From an uncultured Porphyromonadaceae bacterium (GTDB taxonomy: Bacteria > Bacteroidota > Bacteroidia > Bacteroidales > Muribaculaceae): a DNA stretch of 64,000 nt. This document shows, piece by piece, positions 37,088 to 45,927 of this stretch (position 1 is the first letter of the stretch; each line of letters begins with the position of its first letter). The stretch is from positions 1-64,000 of the forward strand of contig CANRVB010000011.1 of assembly GCA_947643165.1 (NCBI GenBank). The letters run 5' to 3'. The notes beneath the pieces were generated by a model. It ran no database searches and was not told the DNA's origin. It saw nothing but the letters and a program-made list of their open reading frames with translations. The translations under genes were made by a program, and so were the position numbers.

Positions 37088-40000
37088 ATAGTTGTTGATG
37101 GGGCCGGTGTCTGATTCTTGATATTCAGACGCTCGTAGATGATTGGAATGATGAAAGCGTTGAGAAGTGTGGATGTGAGCAGACCACCGAGTATCACGAT
37201 AGCCATAGGGCTCTGTATCTCGTTGCCCGGCAGATCGCCACGTGCGGCCAGTGGAATGAGCGCGAGGGCCGAGGTGAGGGCCGTCATGAGAATTGGGTTC
37301 ATACGGTCGGCCGAACCGGCGAGTATACACTGCCGCAGGGGTATTCCGGAGGATTGCAGGAGATTGTATTTGGTGATAAGCAGCATACCGTTGCGCGTAG
37401 CTATTCCGAAGAGCGATATGAAGCCTATGATGGCAGGTATGCTCAGCTCGCCTGATGTGAACCGAAGCACCAGCACTCCTCCAATAAGAGCGAAGGGCAG
37501 GTTGAGCAGTATGACGGCACTTTGGACAGCGTTGCGGAACTGCATATAGAGAAGGAGGTATATCACGATTATGCTGAGCAGGGATGTGAAGAGCAGGGTG
37601 CGGCTTGCAGCGCGTTCGCTCTCAAACTGTCCGCCATACTCTATGTGATAGCCTTCGGGGAGCGTAATCCGGTCGGCTATGCGCTTCTGAATGTCGGTGA
37701 CAACGCTGCCAAGATCGCGGCCGCTTGTGTTGGCCGATATGACGAGTTTGCGCTTCACGTTCTCGCGATTGATTGTGTTTGGTCCGGCAGCGGAAATGAT
37801 GTCGGCCACATCGGCCAGAGGAATCTTGCGGCCGTCGCCTGTGTCGATCAGAAGCCGTCGGATGTCATCGATAGTGCGTCGGCTGTCGTCGTTGGTCCTG
37901 ACCACAAGGTCGAAGCTCTTGTTGCCCTCATAGACCTGTGCTACGGTCTCGCTGGCCATGGCCACGGTGACAAATTCGTTGAACTGCGGCATGGTTATAC
38001 CCTGGCGTGCGAGCATATCGCCGCGTGGAATTATCTTGATTTCCGGGCGCTCGATCTGCTGCTCGACGTTCAGGTCGGCTATTCCCTCGATGTCGTGTAT
38101 CTCGGCCTTGATCATGTTGCCGAGGGCATACATGCGGTTGAGGTCATCGCCAAACAGCTTGATGGCTATGTTGGCCTGGGTGCCGCTCAGCATGGCGTCG
38201 ATGCGGTGACTTATGGGCTGACCTATCTCGATATTGGCTCCGGAGATTGTGGAAAGCTTATGGCGCACATCGTCGAGCAATTCCGCGTGCGAGCGGTTGC
38301 CGAGCGTGAACGGAGCCTCGATCTCCGATACGTTCACTCCGAGAGCATGTTCATCGAGTTCGGCACGGCCGGTCTTTCTTGCCACCGTCTTGATTTCGGG
38401 TATGGTGAGCAGAAGCTCCTCGGCCTGACGGCCTATCTTGTCAGACTCATCGAGCGACACTCCTGGAAGTGTGCTGACGTTGATGGTGAATGATCCTTCG
38501 TTGAACGGCGGCAGGAAGCTGTGACCAAGGGTGAAGAAGAGGCCCAATGTGACCAGAAACAGAGTCGCCGTGGCCGCGATGACCGGTTTGCGGTGGCGCA
38601 GGGTCCATTCCAGCCACCGTGTGTAGTGTTTCTTGATCCATACGGTAAGGAAGGCTTCCTTTGGTACACCTTTGTCAAGGGCACGTGCGCCGAGCATGTA
38701 GCTGCATAGCACGGGAGTGAGGGTGAGCGCTACTACAGTCGATGCGAACAGCGCTACGATGAAGGCTATGCCCAGTGGAATGAGCATGCGTCCCTCCATG
38801 CCGCTGAGAAAGAACAGGGGCATGAAGCTCACAACGATTATGAGCGTAGAGTTGAGGATAGGCATTCTTACCTCGCGTGATGCTTCGAACACTACACGTA
38901 GCGTCGGTTTGCGCTCGTCGGGATGCAGCTGCCGGTTTTCGCGCAGTTTTTTCCAGACATTCTCCACATCGACAATCGCATCGTCGACAAGCGATCCTAT
39001 GGCGATGGCCAGGCCGCCGAGACTCATTGTGTTGATGGTGTGGCCGAGCAGATGCAGCACTATGAGCGACACGAGCAGCGATATGGGTATGGTGACGAGC
39101 GAAATGACCGTCGTGCGCAGGTTGGCGAGAAACAGGAACAGTATGATCACCACAAAAATAGCTCCCTCGGCAAGCGAAGTGCGGACATTGTTAACCGATG
39201 CGTCGATGAAGTCGGACTGCCTGAATATGTCGCTGGAAATGTGTTCTCCCGGCGGAAGATTGCCGCGCAATTCGTCCAGTGTATTGTCGATTTTTTCGGT
39301 CAGCTCGATAGTACCGGTTGCCGGCTGCTTGGTAATGGTGAGAAGTACCGCCGGCTTTCCTCTCTCGGATGCCAGTCCGAGACGTGGTGTCTGGGGACCG
39401 ATGGCTACCTCGGCCACGTCGCCCATAGTGACGGGATAGCCGTCGTCGGTAAGTTTTATAACAGCCCTGGCTATATGGTCGACAGCATCGGTCGGCATGA
39501 CTCCGCGCACTATATATTCGTTGCCATATTCATAGATTACGCCTCCGTTGGTGTTGCGGTTCATGGCGCGGGCCGCATTGAGAATCTCTTCGGTGGAGAC
39601 ACCATAGTGCTTCATTTTTCCCGGGTCGATAAGTATCTGATACTCTTTCAGATCGCCTCCTATCACCGATACTTGCGCCACACCCCCGGTAGACAGCAGT
39701 CGCGGACGCACTACCCAGTCGGCCAGTGTGCGCAGGTCGAGTTGCGACAGACTGTCGGAGGTAAGGCTTATTATCATCAGCTCACCCAGAATAGATGATT
39801 GCGGGCCGAGTGTAGGCTGACCCACATTGTCGGGCAGGGAGCCTGATACTGTGGCAAGTTGTTCCGATACTATCTGCCGCGCAAGGTAGATGTCGGTATC
39901 CCATTCAAACTCCACCCAGATGACAGAGAATCCGGTGGTCGATGACGAACGTACACGTCTCACACCCGTAGCGCCGTTTATGGCTGTCTCGATCGGGAAT

Positions 40001-40197
40001 GTTACGAGCTGTTCCACCTCTTCCGGTGCCATTCCGTTAGCCTCGGTCATTATAACTACCGTAGGTGCGTTGAGGTCGGGAAACACATCGATCTCCGTGC
40101 GGTTGGCTGTATAGATTCCGGCCACTACCAACAGCACGGCACCAACGAGCACCAGCAGGCGGTTGCTCAGCGAAAAGCGTATTATCTTGTCAAGCAT
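37084..40197 (-). CDS. CusA/CzcA-family heavy-metal RND efflux pump
   Basis: 1037 residues, normal for HME-RND proteins. Twelve helices and two large periplasmic loops. Typical N-terminus (NRLLVLVGAVLLVVAGIY), NGMAPEEVEQLVTFPIE (near 53-69) and helix 4 motif SLVDDAIVDVEN (near 406-417) with proton-relay acidic residues. It exports metal ions using proton flow, from periplasm or cytoplasm to the outside. Whether it handles Cu/Ag or Co/Zn/Cd/Ni cannot be decided by eye. Middle gene of a three-gene operon. Confidence 0.93.
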   Translation of the reverse strand: MLDKIIRFSLSNRLLVLVGAVLLVVAGIYTANRTEIDVFPDLNAPTVVIMTEANGMAPEEVEQLVTFPIETAINGATGVRRVRSSSTTGFSVIWVEFEWDTDIYLARQIVSEQLATVSGSLPDNVGQPTLGPQSSILGELMIISLTSDSLSQLDLRTLADWVVRPRLLSTGGVAQVSVIGGDLKEYQILIDPGKMKHYGVSTEEILNAARAMNRNTNGGVIYEYGNEYIVRGVMPTDAVDHIARAVIKLTDDGYPVTMGDVAEVAIGPQTPRLGLASERGKPAVLLTITKQPATGTIELTEKIDNTLDELRGNLPPGEHISSDIFRQSDFIDASVNNVRTSLAEGAIFVVIILFLFLANLRTTVISLVTIPISLLVSLIVLHLLGHTINTMSLGGLAIAIGSLVDDAIVDVENVWKKLRENRQLHPDERKPTLRVVFEASREVRMPILNSTLIIVVSFMPLFFLSGMEGRMLIPLGIAFIVALFASTVVALTLTPVLCSYMLGARALDKGVPKEAFLTVWIKKHYTRWLEWTLRHRKPVIAATATLFLVTLGLFFTLGHSFLPPFNEGSFTINVSTLPGVSLDESDKIGRQAEELLLTIPEIKTVARKTGRAELDEHALGVNVSEIEAPFTLGNRSHAELLDDVRHKLSTISGANIEIGQPISHRIDAMLSGTQANIAIKLFGDDLNRMYALGNMIKAEIHDIEGIADLNVEQQIERPEIKIIPRGDMLARQGITMPQFNEFVTVAMASETVAQVYEGNKSFDLVVRTNDDSRRTIDDIRRLLIDTGDGRKIPLADVADIISAAGPNTINRENVKRKLVISANTSGRDLGSVVTDIQKRIADRITLPEGYHIEYGGQFESERAASRTLLFTSLLSIIVIYLLLYMQFRNAVQSAVILLNLPFALIGGVLVLRFTSGELSIPAIIGFISLFGIATRNGMLLITKYNLLQSSGIPLRQCILAGSADRMNPILMTALTSALALIPLAARGDLPGNEIQSPMAIVILGGLLTSTLLNAFIIPIIYERLNIKNQTPAPSTTI

Positions 40198-40209
40198 GGC
40201 GCAGCACTA

Positions 40210-41340
40210 TCAATGGTTATGTGTATGTCCCGGAATACTGTTGCTTGCCGATGCGAGCTTCACATGAATAGCGCCGTCGGTCACCACCACGTCGCCATCT
40301 TTCAGGCCTGCGGTTATCTCGATGCGCTCGCCGTCGGTCTCGCCGGTCTTGACTTCCTGCTTCCGGTAGCACGTGTCATCGGTCTTGACATATACGAAAT
40401 TGACACCCTGCTCCTCGGTCAGGGCACTCTTGGGCAGACTCAGCACATTTGCGCGCGGTGATGTCAGCAGATAGATCTCGGCGTATGATCCGGCCACAAT
40501 TCCGCCGGCGTTGTTAAACTCGAAGGTCACAGGTATGAATGATCCGGCAGTGCCCGACGATTTTCCGCATGACACGAGCCGTCCGTCAAGATCGGCAAGG
40601 TCGTAAATGCGGTTGCTGTATGCTGTGCGGAATTTTGCCGATGATATATGGCCGAGCGCGTTATAGTCGCGTTCGGGCAACTCGGCTCTGAGATACTGGT
40701 GACGGTTGCGGGTTATTGTCATGATCGGTTGTCCTGTGGCAACATAGTCGCCTGTCTTCACAAACAGCTCCTTGACATATCCGGCAGTGGGGGCAGACAC
40801 TGCCACGCCTCCGCCGCTGCGTCGTCCGGTAGCCTTGTAGGCCAGCTCGGCGGCTTCGAAGGCCGCTTTCTGCGAGCGGTATTCCTTGTCGGTGATAAGC
40901 TGGTCGGCTATCAGAGCTTCGGCGCGTTCATACTCCTTGCGTGCGTTCTCGTAGGCAATGCGTGCACGGTCGGTTATGTCTCCTTCGGGTAGTTTTGATG
41001 AGGATATGCTCACTATTGTGGCTCCTCGCCCTATGGGCATACCTTCGGTGAGCTGTGAGGACAGAGTCACCAGTCCGGGGGCTGTGGCGGCCACGGTGGT
41101 CTCATCGTCGGTGGCCGATAGAATGCGCCCCGAGGTCTTCACTACGCCATAAAACTCTCCGCTTCTGATCGTGTCGGCTGTCACTCCTGCCTGTGCAGCC
41201 TTTTCGGCAGTCAGGACTATCTCGTCGGTATGGGTGGCGCCATCTTCGTCATGGGCCTCATTTTCATGTTGAGAATCGTGTTTGCATCCGGCTGTCATAG
41301 CCATCAGTGCCGCCGTCAGTAGTATGATTGTCTTGTTCAT
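40210..41340 (-). CDS. Periplasmic adaptor (membrane-fusion) lipoprotein of the RND pump, His-rich
   Basis: 376 residues. Lipobox MTAGC gives acylated C19, followed by a His/Asp/Glu-rich stretch (HDSQHENEAHDEDGATH), and the C-terminus ends PGHTHNH. Both are likely metal-binding tails. HlyD-like core: barrel-sandwich VAATAPGLVTLSSQ (near 83) and VSAPTAGYVKELFVK (near 180-194) around a helical hairpin. It bridges CusA-like pump and TolC. First gene of the operon, 12 bases before the pump gene. No regulator gene adjoins. Confidence 0.9.
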   Translation of the reverse strand: MNKTIILLTAALMAMTAGCKHDSQHENEAHDEDGATHTDEIVLTAEKAAQAGVTADTIRSGEFYGVVKTSGRILSATDDETTVAATAPGLVTLSSQLTEGMPIGRGATIVSISSSKLPEGDITDRARIAYENARKEYERAEALIADQLITDKEYRSQKAAFEAAELAYKATGRRSGGGVAVSAPTAGYVKELFVKTGDYVATGQPIMTITRNRHQYLRAELPERDYNALGHISSAKFRTAYSNRIYDLADLDGRLVSCGKSSGTAGSFIPVTFEFNNAGGIVAGSYAEIYLLTSPRANVLSLPKSALTEEQGVNFVYVKTDDTCYRKQEVKTGETDGERIEITAGLKDGDVVVTDGAIHVKLASASNSIPGHTHNH

Positions 41341-41366
41341 TGGGTGTGATTGGTCTTATTCAACTA

Positions 41367-41374
41367 CAAATTTA
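41367..41374 (-). promoter_or_regulatory. -7 box of the RND efflux operon
   Basis: TAAATTTG on the minus strand, 26 bases before the adaptor ATG. A CAAA complement of TTTG at 41400-41403 is 25 bases away, longer than the usual 19-21. Confidence 0.45.
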
Positions 41375-41426
41375 CGGAGCGGTTTATGCAACCCGGTGTC
41401 AAAGTACACATAGGTCAACAGAAATA

Positions 41427-41466
41427 GCAAAGGTGGAATGGCAACCGGTTGCCATTCCACCTTTGC
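41427..41466. repeat. 40-bp perfect palindrome with no spacer
   Basis: Arms 41427-41446 and 41447-41466 are exact reverse complements of 20 bases, centred on ACCGGT. It lies between the end of the PepSY-like gene and the RND operon promoter on the minus strand. It may terminate the upstream gene, though no T tract follows, or be a dimeric regulator site. Confidence 0.8.
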
Positions 41467-41502
41467 GTGGTTCAAATATATCTCAGCTATGTGTTGTTGT
41501 GT

Positions 41503-41958
41503 CTATTTGCGTCCTATGTAGTTTCCGGCAGGATCAAATTTCAGATCCTTGTTGTTGGTGGTCTCCACCTCATATCCGTAACTGGTCTTGGAGATCTCGT
41601 TGATACCGGCTCCGGGATAAGTCACGTTTATGTAGTTTTCTATATTGAACGGAGCTATGCCATAGGGGATCGACATACCGCCGGGGGCCTCTACCTTGAT
41701 CCACTCGCCGTCGATGTCGAATGTCACTTCGTGACCGTTGGCGGTCTTTACGTCGTATACGGTCTGTCCATGCTCCTTGTCGAGCTCAATGCGCGTTATC
41801 TGCATGTCGCCGAAATAGTTCATCAGAAATGTCTGTGCGGCCGACGGAAGCTGATTGGCCGACGGGATAAGCTCGTCATGGTCGTCATCGCTGCAGCTCC
41901 ACGCGGTGAATGCCAGAATTCCTACCATGAGCATCATGATTAATTTGATCTTTTTCAT
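41503..41958 (-). CDS. PepSY-like (DUF2874-type) lipoprotein
   Basis: 151 residues. Lipobox TAWSC with a DDDHDE acidic stretch after C22. Two repeats of about 60 residues follow the DUF2874/PepSY-like pattern: LPSAAQTFLMNYFGDMQI with VYDVKTANGHEVTFDIDG, then INVTYPGAGINEI with YEVETTNNKDLKFDPAG. Members are small periplasmic proteins in Bacteroidetes of unknown role. Its gene lies 48 bases after the EcsC-like gene on the same strand. Confidence 0.78.
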   Translation of the reverse strand: MKKIKLIMMLMVGILAFTAWSCSDDDHDELIPSANQLPSAAQTFLMNYFGDMQITRIELDKEHGQTVYDVKTANGHEVTFDIDGEWIKVEAPGGMSIPYGIAPFNIENYINVTYPGAGINEISKTSYGYEVETTNNKDLKFDPAGNYIGRK

Positions 41959-42006
41959 TGTGTTGTGAGAATTTATTGTGTTGTGTCGGTTGTGATGCTC
42001 ATAGCT

Positions 42007-42756
42007 TTACTTCTGACCATCTGTCTTATCAACACTTATCCCCTTATATTGTTTGGTATAGGCTGTCGTCGACAGCTCGGTCCGCAACCGTCGCGCAAGG
42101 GTCCTGAAGGCGATATAGCTTATCGCACCGGTCAGCGCACCGCCCAGAAGCGGCACTGCCTTGCCGGCAACCTTGCCCGCGCTGTCGCGGGTTATCTTTA
42201 TGCCCAGCCATGCGCCTATGTTGCGCACTATCGGATACCACCGGGTGGCGCGTCCGGCTATTTTAGGCAGGCTGCGGCCCAGATTGCCGGTGGTTTCGCG
42301 TACAACCATCTCCAGAGCCTCTGCTGCGCCTTCAATTCCAAACCCGGCACCCGCCAGCACTGTGAGCTTCTCCAGCCCGTGCTCGTCCATCCGGCCGGGA
42401 TCGGCGCTCAGATCGCTCCAGCCGTACAGGTAGGCCAGTTTCTGGGCCATGACCAGATAGTTGCGGTAGAACTGCACTACGTCGGCCGGAATAGTGCCGA
42501 GCAGAGCCAGTCCTCCGGGCAGTCCCGCAGCAGCCGACAGTAGGGTAGCTTTACGCGTGTATTGCCTTACAACTTTGTCGGCCTCACGCTCTACTGTCTC
42601 CTCACCATATATGCTCACCGGATTCATCACCCTTACATCATCGGGTAGACCGTAGCGGCCGAAGGTAGCCTTCAGAAACTTGTCGCGGTCTACGCGAAAC
42701 GACGGCACCTTCATCAGTGCGTTGAGTATACTGCTCCAAATTGCTGATTTTCCCAT
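42007..42756 (-). CDS. EcsC-like protein of unknown function
   Basis: 249 residues from ATG 42756 (MGKSAIWSS), chosen because upstream codons show no conserved start; Met codons at 42786 and 42822 are alternatives. A Gly/Ala-rich amphipathic region LSAAAGLPGGLALLGTIPAD (near 70-89) is followed by VVQFYRNYLVMAQKLAYLYGW (near 90-110), resembling the EcsC family. A second hydrophobic stretch is VPLLGGALTGAISYIAF near 205-221. Possible membrane association. Family call is tentative. Confidence 0.5.
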   Translation of the reverse strand: MGKSAIWSSILNALMKVPSFRVDRDKFLKATFGRYGLPDDVRVMNPVSIYGEETVEREADKVVRQYTRKATLLSAAAGLPGGLALLGTIPADVVQFYRNYLVMAQKLAYLYGWSDLSADPGRMDEHGLEKLTVLAGAGFGIEGAAEALEMVVRETTGNLGRSLPKIAGRATRWYPIVRNIGAWLGIKITRDSAGKVAGKAVPLLGGALTGAISYIAFRTLARRLRTELSTTAYTKQYKGISVDKTDGQK

Positions 42757-42885
42757 ATATTCGGCTTGTTGATCATGTCTGTACATGTAATTATAACGTC
42801 CGGAATCGCCGGTTTGATGCATCCGTCATGGTGGAGTATGTTATATAACATAACGGCATACGATTCTGGAGATGATTTTTATACA

Positions 42886-42893
42886 TATATTTG
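42886..42893 (+). promoter_or_regulatory. -7 box of the frameshifted TlpA-like gene
   Basis: TATATTTG, 28 bases before ATG 42922. No -33 TTTG at the right distance. Confidence 0.4.
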
Positions 42894-42921
42894 CCTTTCC
42901 TAAATTATAGCATAGAGTGTT

Positions 42922-43611
42922 ATGAACAGTCTTTTCATCCGTCTGCAGGTAGCGTTCTGTATGATTATAACTGGTATGGTAGCGTTTGCCATGCCATCCG
43001 ACTCTCTGACGATAAGTGGCCGCATACGTGGCTACGATCCGGCTTCCGGCGTGCGCCTGATGTCGGTGAATGTAGTGCAGCCTGTCACATACAAAACTCC
43101 TCCGAGAGTGATAAATATCAATCCCGACGGCACATTCAGCCGACGTATCAATGTGGCGATGCCTCAGTACACACAGCTGATTGTAGCGCCCCGGTGCTAT
43201 ATAGATCTGTATATGACTCCATCGACAGATATCAGTCTGGAGTTCGACTTGCAGGAAGTGATCGACGCGGCCGCCCGCGGTGAACGTGAGGTGAAATATG
43301 TAGACTTCGGTGGTGCCCTGGGCCGGCTAAATGAGGAACTCGCCGCTCTGCCTTATTATGGCATCATCCAGACTCATACTTTTTCAGAAGCCATGTCGCC
43401 CGATCAGGCTGCCGACTCTATAATGCGGTTTTACGACCGTCAGCAGGCGGCAATGGAAGAATACATAAAAGAATTGCCGGCCGACAGCGAGGCTCCCGAA
43501 ATTATGCGTGCCGATCTGCTGTGGTCGCGCTATCTCGCTGATCGAGTATGCCGATTACAACGATTCACACCCTTTGTTGCCGGCGGAATATTATTCAGGA
43601 TGCGTGCTTGA
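42922..43611 (+). CDS. N-terminal part of a frameshifted TlpA-like protein
   Basis: 229 residues. Signal peptide 1-23 (ending VAFA), then a beta-rich domain and a helical segment up to about residue 205 (RADLLWSRYL). After that the frame becomes unlike the family and stops at 43611. The natural continuation is found in the +1 frame, starting LIEYADYNDSHPLL. The parts join if one base near 43530-43545 is skipped. See the next entry for the thioredoxin half. Confidence 0.6.
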   Translation: MNSLFIRLQVAFCMIITGMVAFAMPSDSLTISGRIRGYDPASGVRLMSVNVVQPVTYKTPPRVININPDGTFSRRINVAMPQYTQLIVAPRCYIDLYMTPSTDISLEFDLQEVIDAAARGEREVKYVDFGGALGRLNEELAALPYYGIIQTHTFSEAMSPDQAADSIMRFYDRQQAAMEEYIKELPADSEAPEIMRADLLWSRYLADRVCRLQRFTPFVAGGILFRMRA

Positions 43612-44596
43612 TGTGTTTGCGGCTGATCCCTGTCGGATACTCTCCAGCGACTTGGCCCCGATATTGCTCAACCGCATCGCCTTTGCCGGAATGCTCCCAG
43701 GATCTCGTGTTGACGTTAATATCAATGTAGTCAGGCGGATGCTCGACTATATCTCCGGCCACAATCTGGAGATGACCCAGGCGGAGAGGAACACAGTCAA
43801 CAGCCTGATTGATCTGACGTCTGCCGACTCGATCACGACTATCCGTAAACAAGACGGCTATATTCTCACAAGCGCCATATATGGTGCGGTTCTCAGGGGC
43901 GGTCTGATGGATGATTTCAGCAACACCTATCCGTCACACACCATGATGAAGTTAACCGGATATGCCGAAGATCAGCGCCGCAACAACGATTTTATCCGCT
44001 CTTTGGCCGGCAGCGATCAGATGCCCATCGTGTGGCAGCATGCCTTGATGGCACGTGAATTCAATATTATCAAGAACAACGAACAATTCAATCCGGATGC
44101 CTATCAATTGACCGACCGACAATTGATAAGCGATGTCAGTGCAGCCCATATCGCAGCGCGAAGCGACACTGTCGCCCGCGAACTTCCCTACGATGAGGCC
44201 GGAAATCTGATGCGGTCGCTTATCGCGCCGTTCCATGGAAAGTATCTGCTTGTTGATTTCTGGGACACAACCTGCGGCCCATGCCGCGTAGCCATCGAGG
44301 AGAGTCGGGAAATGCGCGAGCGCAACCACGGCAATCCCGAGTTTGCCATACTGTATATAGCCTCCGGTTCTGGTTCACCGCGCTCTGCCTACGACGAATA
44401 TGTGGCCAAGCATCTCGCCGGTGAGAAGGTGATAAGGCTCAACGACGAGAGTATCCAGATGTTTCGCGAGATGTTCAGCTTCGACGGCATTCCCCGCTAT
44501 ATACTTTTCGATCGCGAAGGGCGGGTTGTCAGCGACAACTATTCCATGTTCGATTTCTGGCAACTTCTACGTTCCGAGCAAATTATAGCCGACTGA
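43508..44596 (+). CDS. C-terminal thioredoxin part of a frameshifted TlpA-like protein
   Basis: 362 codons from an in-frame GTG, but the first 12 or so codons are out of the natural frame, so this is not an independent start. The helical middle domain is followed by a thioredoxin fold with CxxC in FWDTTCGPCRVA (near 252-263) and a cis-Pro-type FDGIPRY near 333. Together with the upstream part it encodes a protein of about 555 residues, typical of Bacteroidetes TlpA-like envelope proteins. The break is either a real inactivation or a sequencing error; no slippery homopolymer is present. Confidence 0.6.
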   Translation: MPICCGRAISLIEYADYNDSHPLLPAEYYSGCVLDVFAADPCRILSSDLAPILLNRIAFAGMLPGSRVDVNINVVRRMLDYISGHNLEMTQAERNTVNSLIDLTSADSITTIRKQDGYILTSAIYGAVLRGGLMDDFSNTYPSHTMMKLTGYAEDQRRNNDFIRSLAGSDQMPIVWQHALMAREFNIIKNNEQFNPDAYQLTDRQLISDVSAAHIAARSDTVARELPYDEAGNLMRSLIAPFHGKYLLVDFWDTTCGPCRVAIEESREMRERNHGNPEFAILYIASGSGSPRSAYDEYVAKHLAGEKVIRLNDESIQMFREMFSFDGIPRYILFDREGRVVSDNYSMFDFWQLLRSEQIIAD

Positions 44597-44639
44597 CACT
44601 GAATGACGCAACCGGCCTGTTCTTTCATCCCGCTCCTCC

Positions 44640-45842
44640 TCACAGGGCCCTTACCGTAACCTTGCCATCTTTCAGGCCGGCTGAGCGTGCCGTTATCTTT
44701 ATGGTCTCTTTCACCCCGTTGCCGCTCACCGGTATGAGTGCGCGTCCGTTGTGAGGCGTCACCGAGCCGGTGCGACGGTTCACGCTGTAGTCTATCCTGT
44801 TGGTGGCATCGCGACATACACGCCCGTGCCTGTCAACTATTTCCACAGCTACATATCCCGGACGGAAGTCGCTCGACGATATCTCCGGCTGTTCAGCCGT
44901 CACACGCAATGCCGCCGGTTCTACCCCCGTTGCCGCCTCCTTGTACTGGGCGCCGAAGCTGCGGTCACCGCCCCATTCAGCTTGCAGACGGTAGAAATCA
45001 TCTGTCGGAAATCCCGCTTCATCCATTATCTTCGCCCTCTCGGTCACCATTTCCGCTATCCGTACCACCTTTATCGAGTCGGCGGCATCATTCGCGGCCG
45101 ATTGCGGATTGTTCCACATCACTACCGACGGATGATTAAGGTTGGCCGAAGTGCTGCGGCGTATGTTCATGGCCGTATCAACAACCATTATCCCCTCACG
45201 GTCAGCATAATCAAGCAATTGGATGTCGGATGGCAGCATACGGTCTATCACCAGCATGTTGCCCCCCGCCTTGCTCAGCAGCCTCATCAGACGCCGCCCG
45301 TTCTCATTGCTCCCTATCTCACGCGCATTCACACGCAAGCCCTTCAGTGCCACCTGCCTGCCGTTCACGCTCAGTCCACCGTCGGCGTCGGTCGTGCGCA
45401 GGCCGAGAGTCGTCTGTTGGCGCGAGATCACCTTCTCCCCTTCCACCACCTCGGTCACCAGTGTGTAGAGCGACGGATCATCCGGACTCCACAGCCTCGG
45501 CTTTTCCAACACCACGGCCTGCCCCGCCTTCTTACGTCGCGACGGGCGCATCACCATGCGCGTGCTCCCCTGGGCCACAACCCGTCCGAACGTATCATAC
45601 AGCGTGCTTCGCAGTCCGAGATCCTTCCGTTTGCGGGTCGTGTTCTCAAGTGTGGCTATCACCGTCAGCCTCGCCTCGTCATCAGCTATGAAGTCGGGCT
45701 TCACATACAGACTGTTGGCCACGATGCTCACGCCCGAACCCCTCGGCACTCCGGTCTCCTCGGGCGCGGCAAATCCCACGCCCGTCAACCACACTGCTGC
45801 CAGCACAGCGCTTGCCACTATTGCAGATCTAAGTCTTCTCAT
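44640..45842 (-). CDS. GH2 beta-galactosidase-like protein lacking the catalytic motif
   Basis: 400 residues from ATG 45842 with signal peptide ending VGFA; ATG 45866 is an alternative. GH2 immunoglobulin-like domain features are LENTTRKRKDLGLRSTLYD and LWSPDDPSLYTLVTEV (near 107-122). A barrel-like start follows (LSVNGRQVALKGLRVNA near 147). The barrel is much shortened: HPSVVMW leads into NNPQSAAN where GH2 enzymes have the GNE acid/base motif. A C-terminal domain resembles DUF4982-type sandwiches (VAVEIVDRHGRVCRDATN). GH2 enzymes are usually 600-1000 residues. Probably a carbohydrate-binding or degenerate protein. Encoded 85 bases after cutC. Confidence 0.7.
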   Translation of the reverse strand: MRRLRSAIVASAVLAAVWLTGVGFAAPEETGVPRGSGVSIVANSLYVKPDFIADDEARLTVIATLENTTRKRKDLGLRSTLYDTFGRVVAQGSTRMVMRPSRRKKAGQAVVLEKPRLWSPDDPSLYTLVTEVVEGEKVISRQQTTLGLRTTDADGGLSVNGRQVALKGLRVNAREIGSNENGRRLMRLLSKAGGNMLVIDRMLPSDIQLLDYADREGIMVVDTAMNIRRSTSANLNHPSVVMWNNPQSAANDAADSIKVVRIAEMVTERAKIMDEAGFPTDDFYRLQAEWGGDRSFGAQYKEAATGVEPAALRVTAEQPEISSSDFRPGYVAVEIVDRHGRVCRDATNRIDYSVNRRTGSVTPHNGRALIPVSGNGVKETIKITARSAGLKDGKVTVRAL

Positions 45843-45927
45843 CGGCGCGCGGTCATTATGCCTCACTCTCGTTCTGATTCACTCGTTCGCGTTTTCTCTC
45901 TTCCGCTCTCTTCTTCTCTCTCCTCCT

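Noticed and set aside
37088-37330. N-terminal extension of the TolC protein at 35915-37087
   Set aside because: It lies inside the RND pump gene and has no signal peptide; the ATGA overlap gives the true start.
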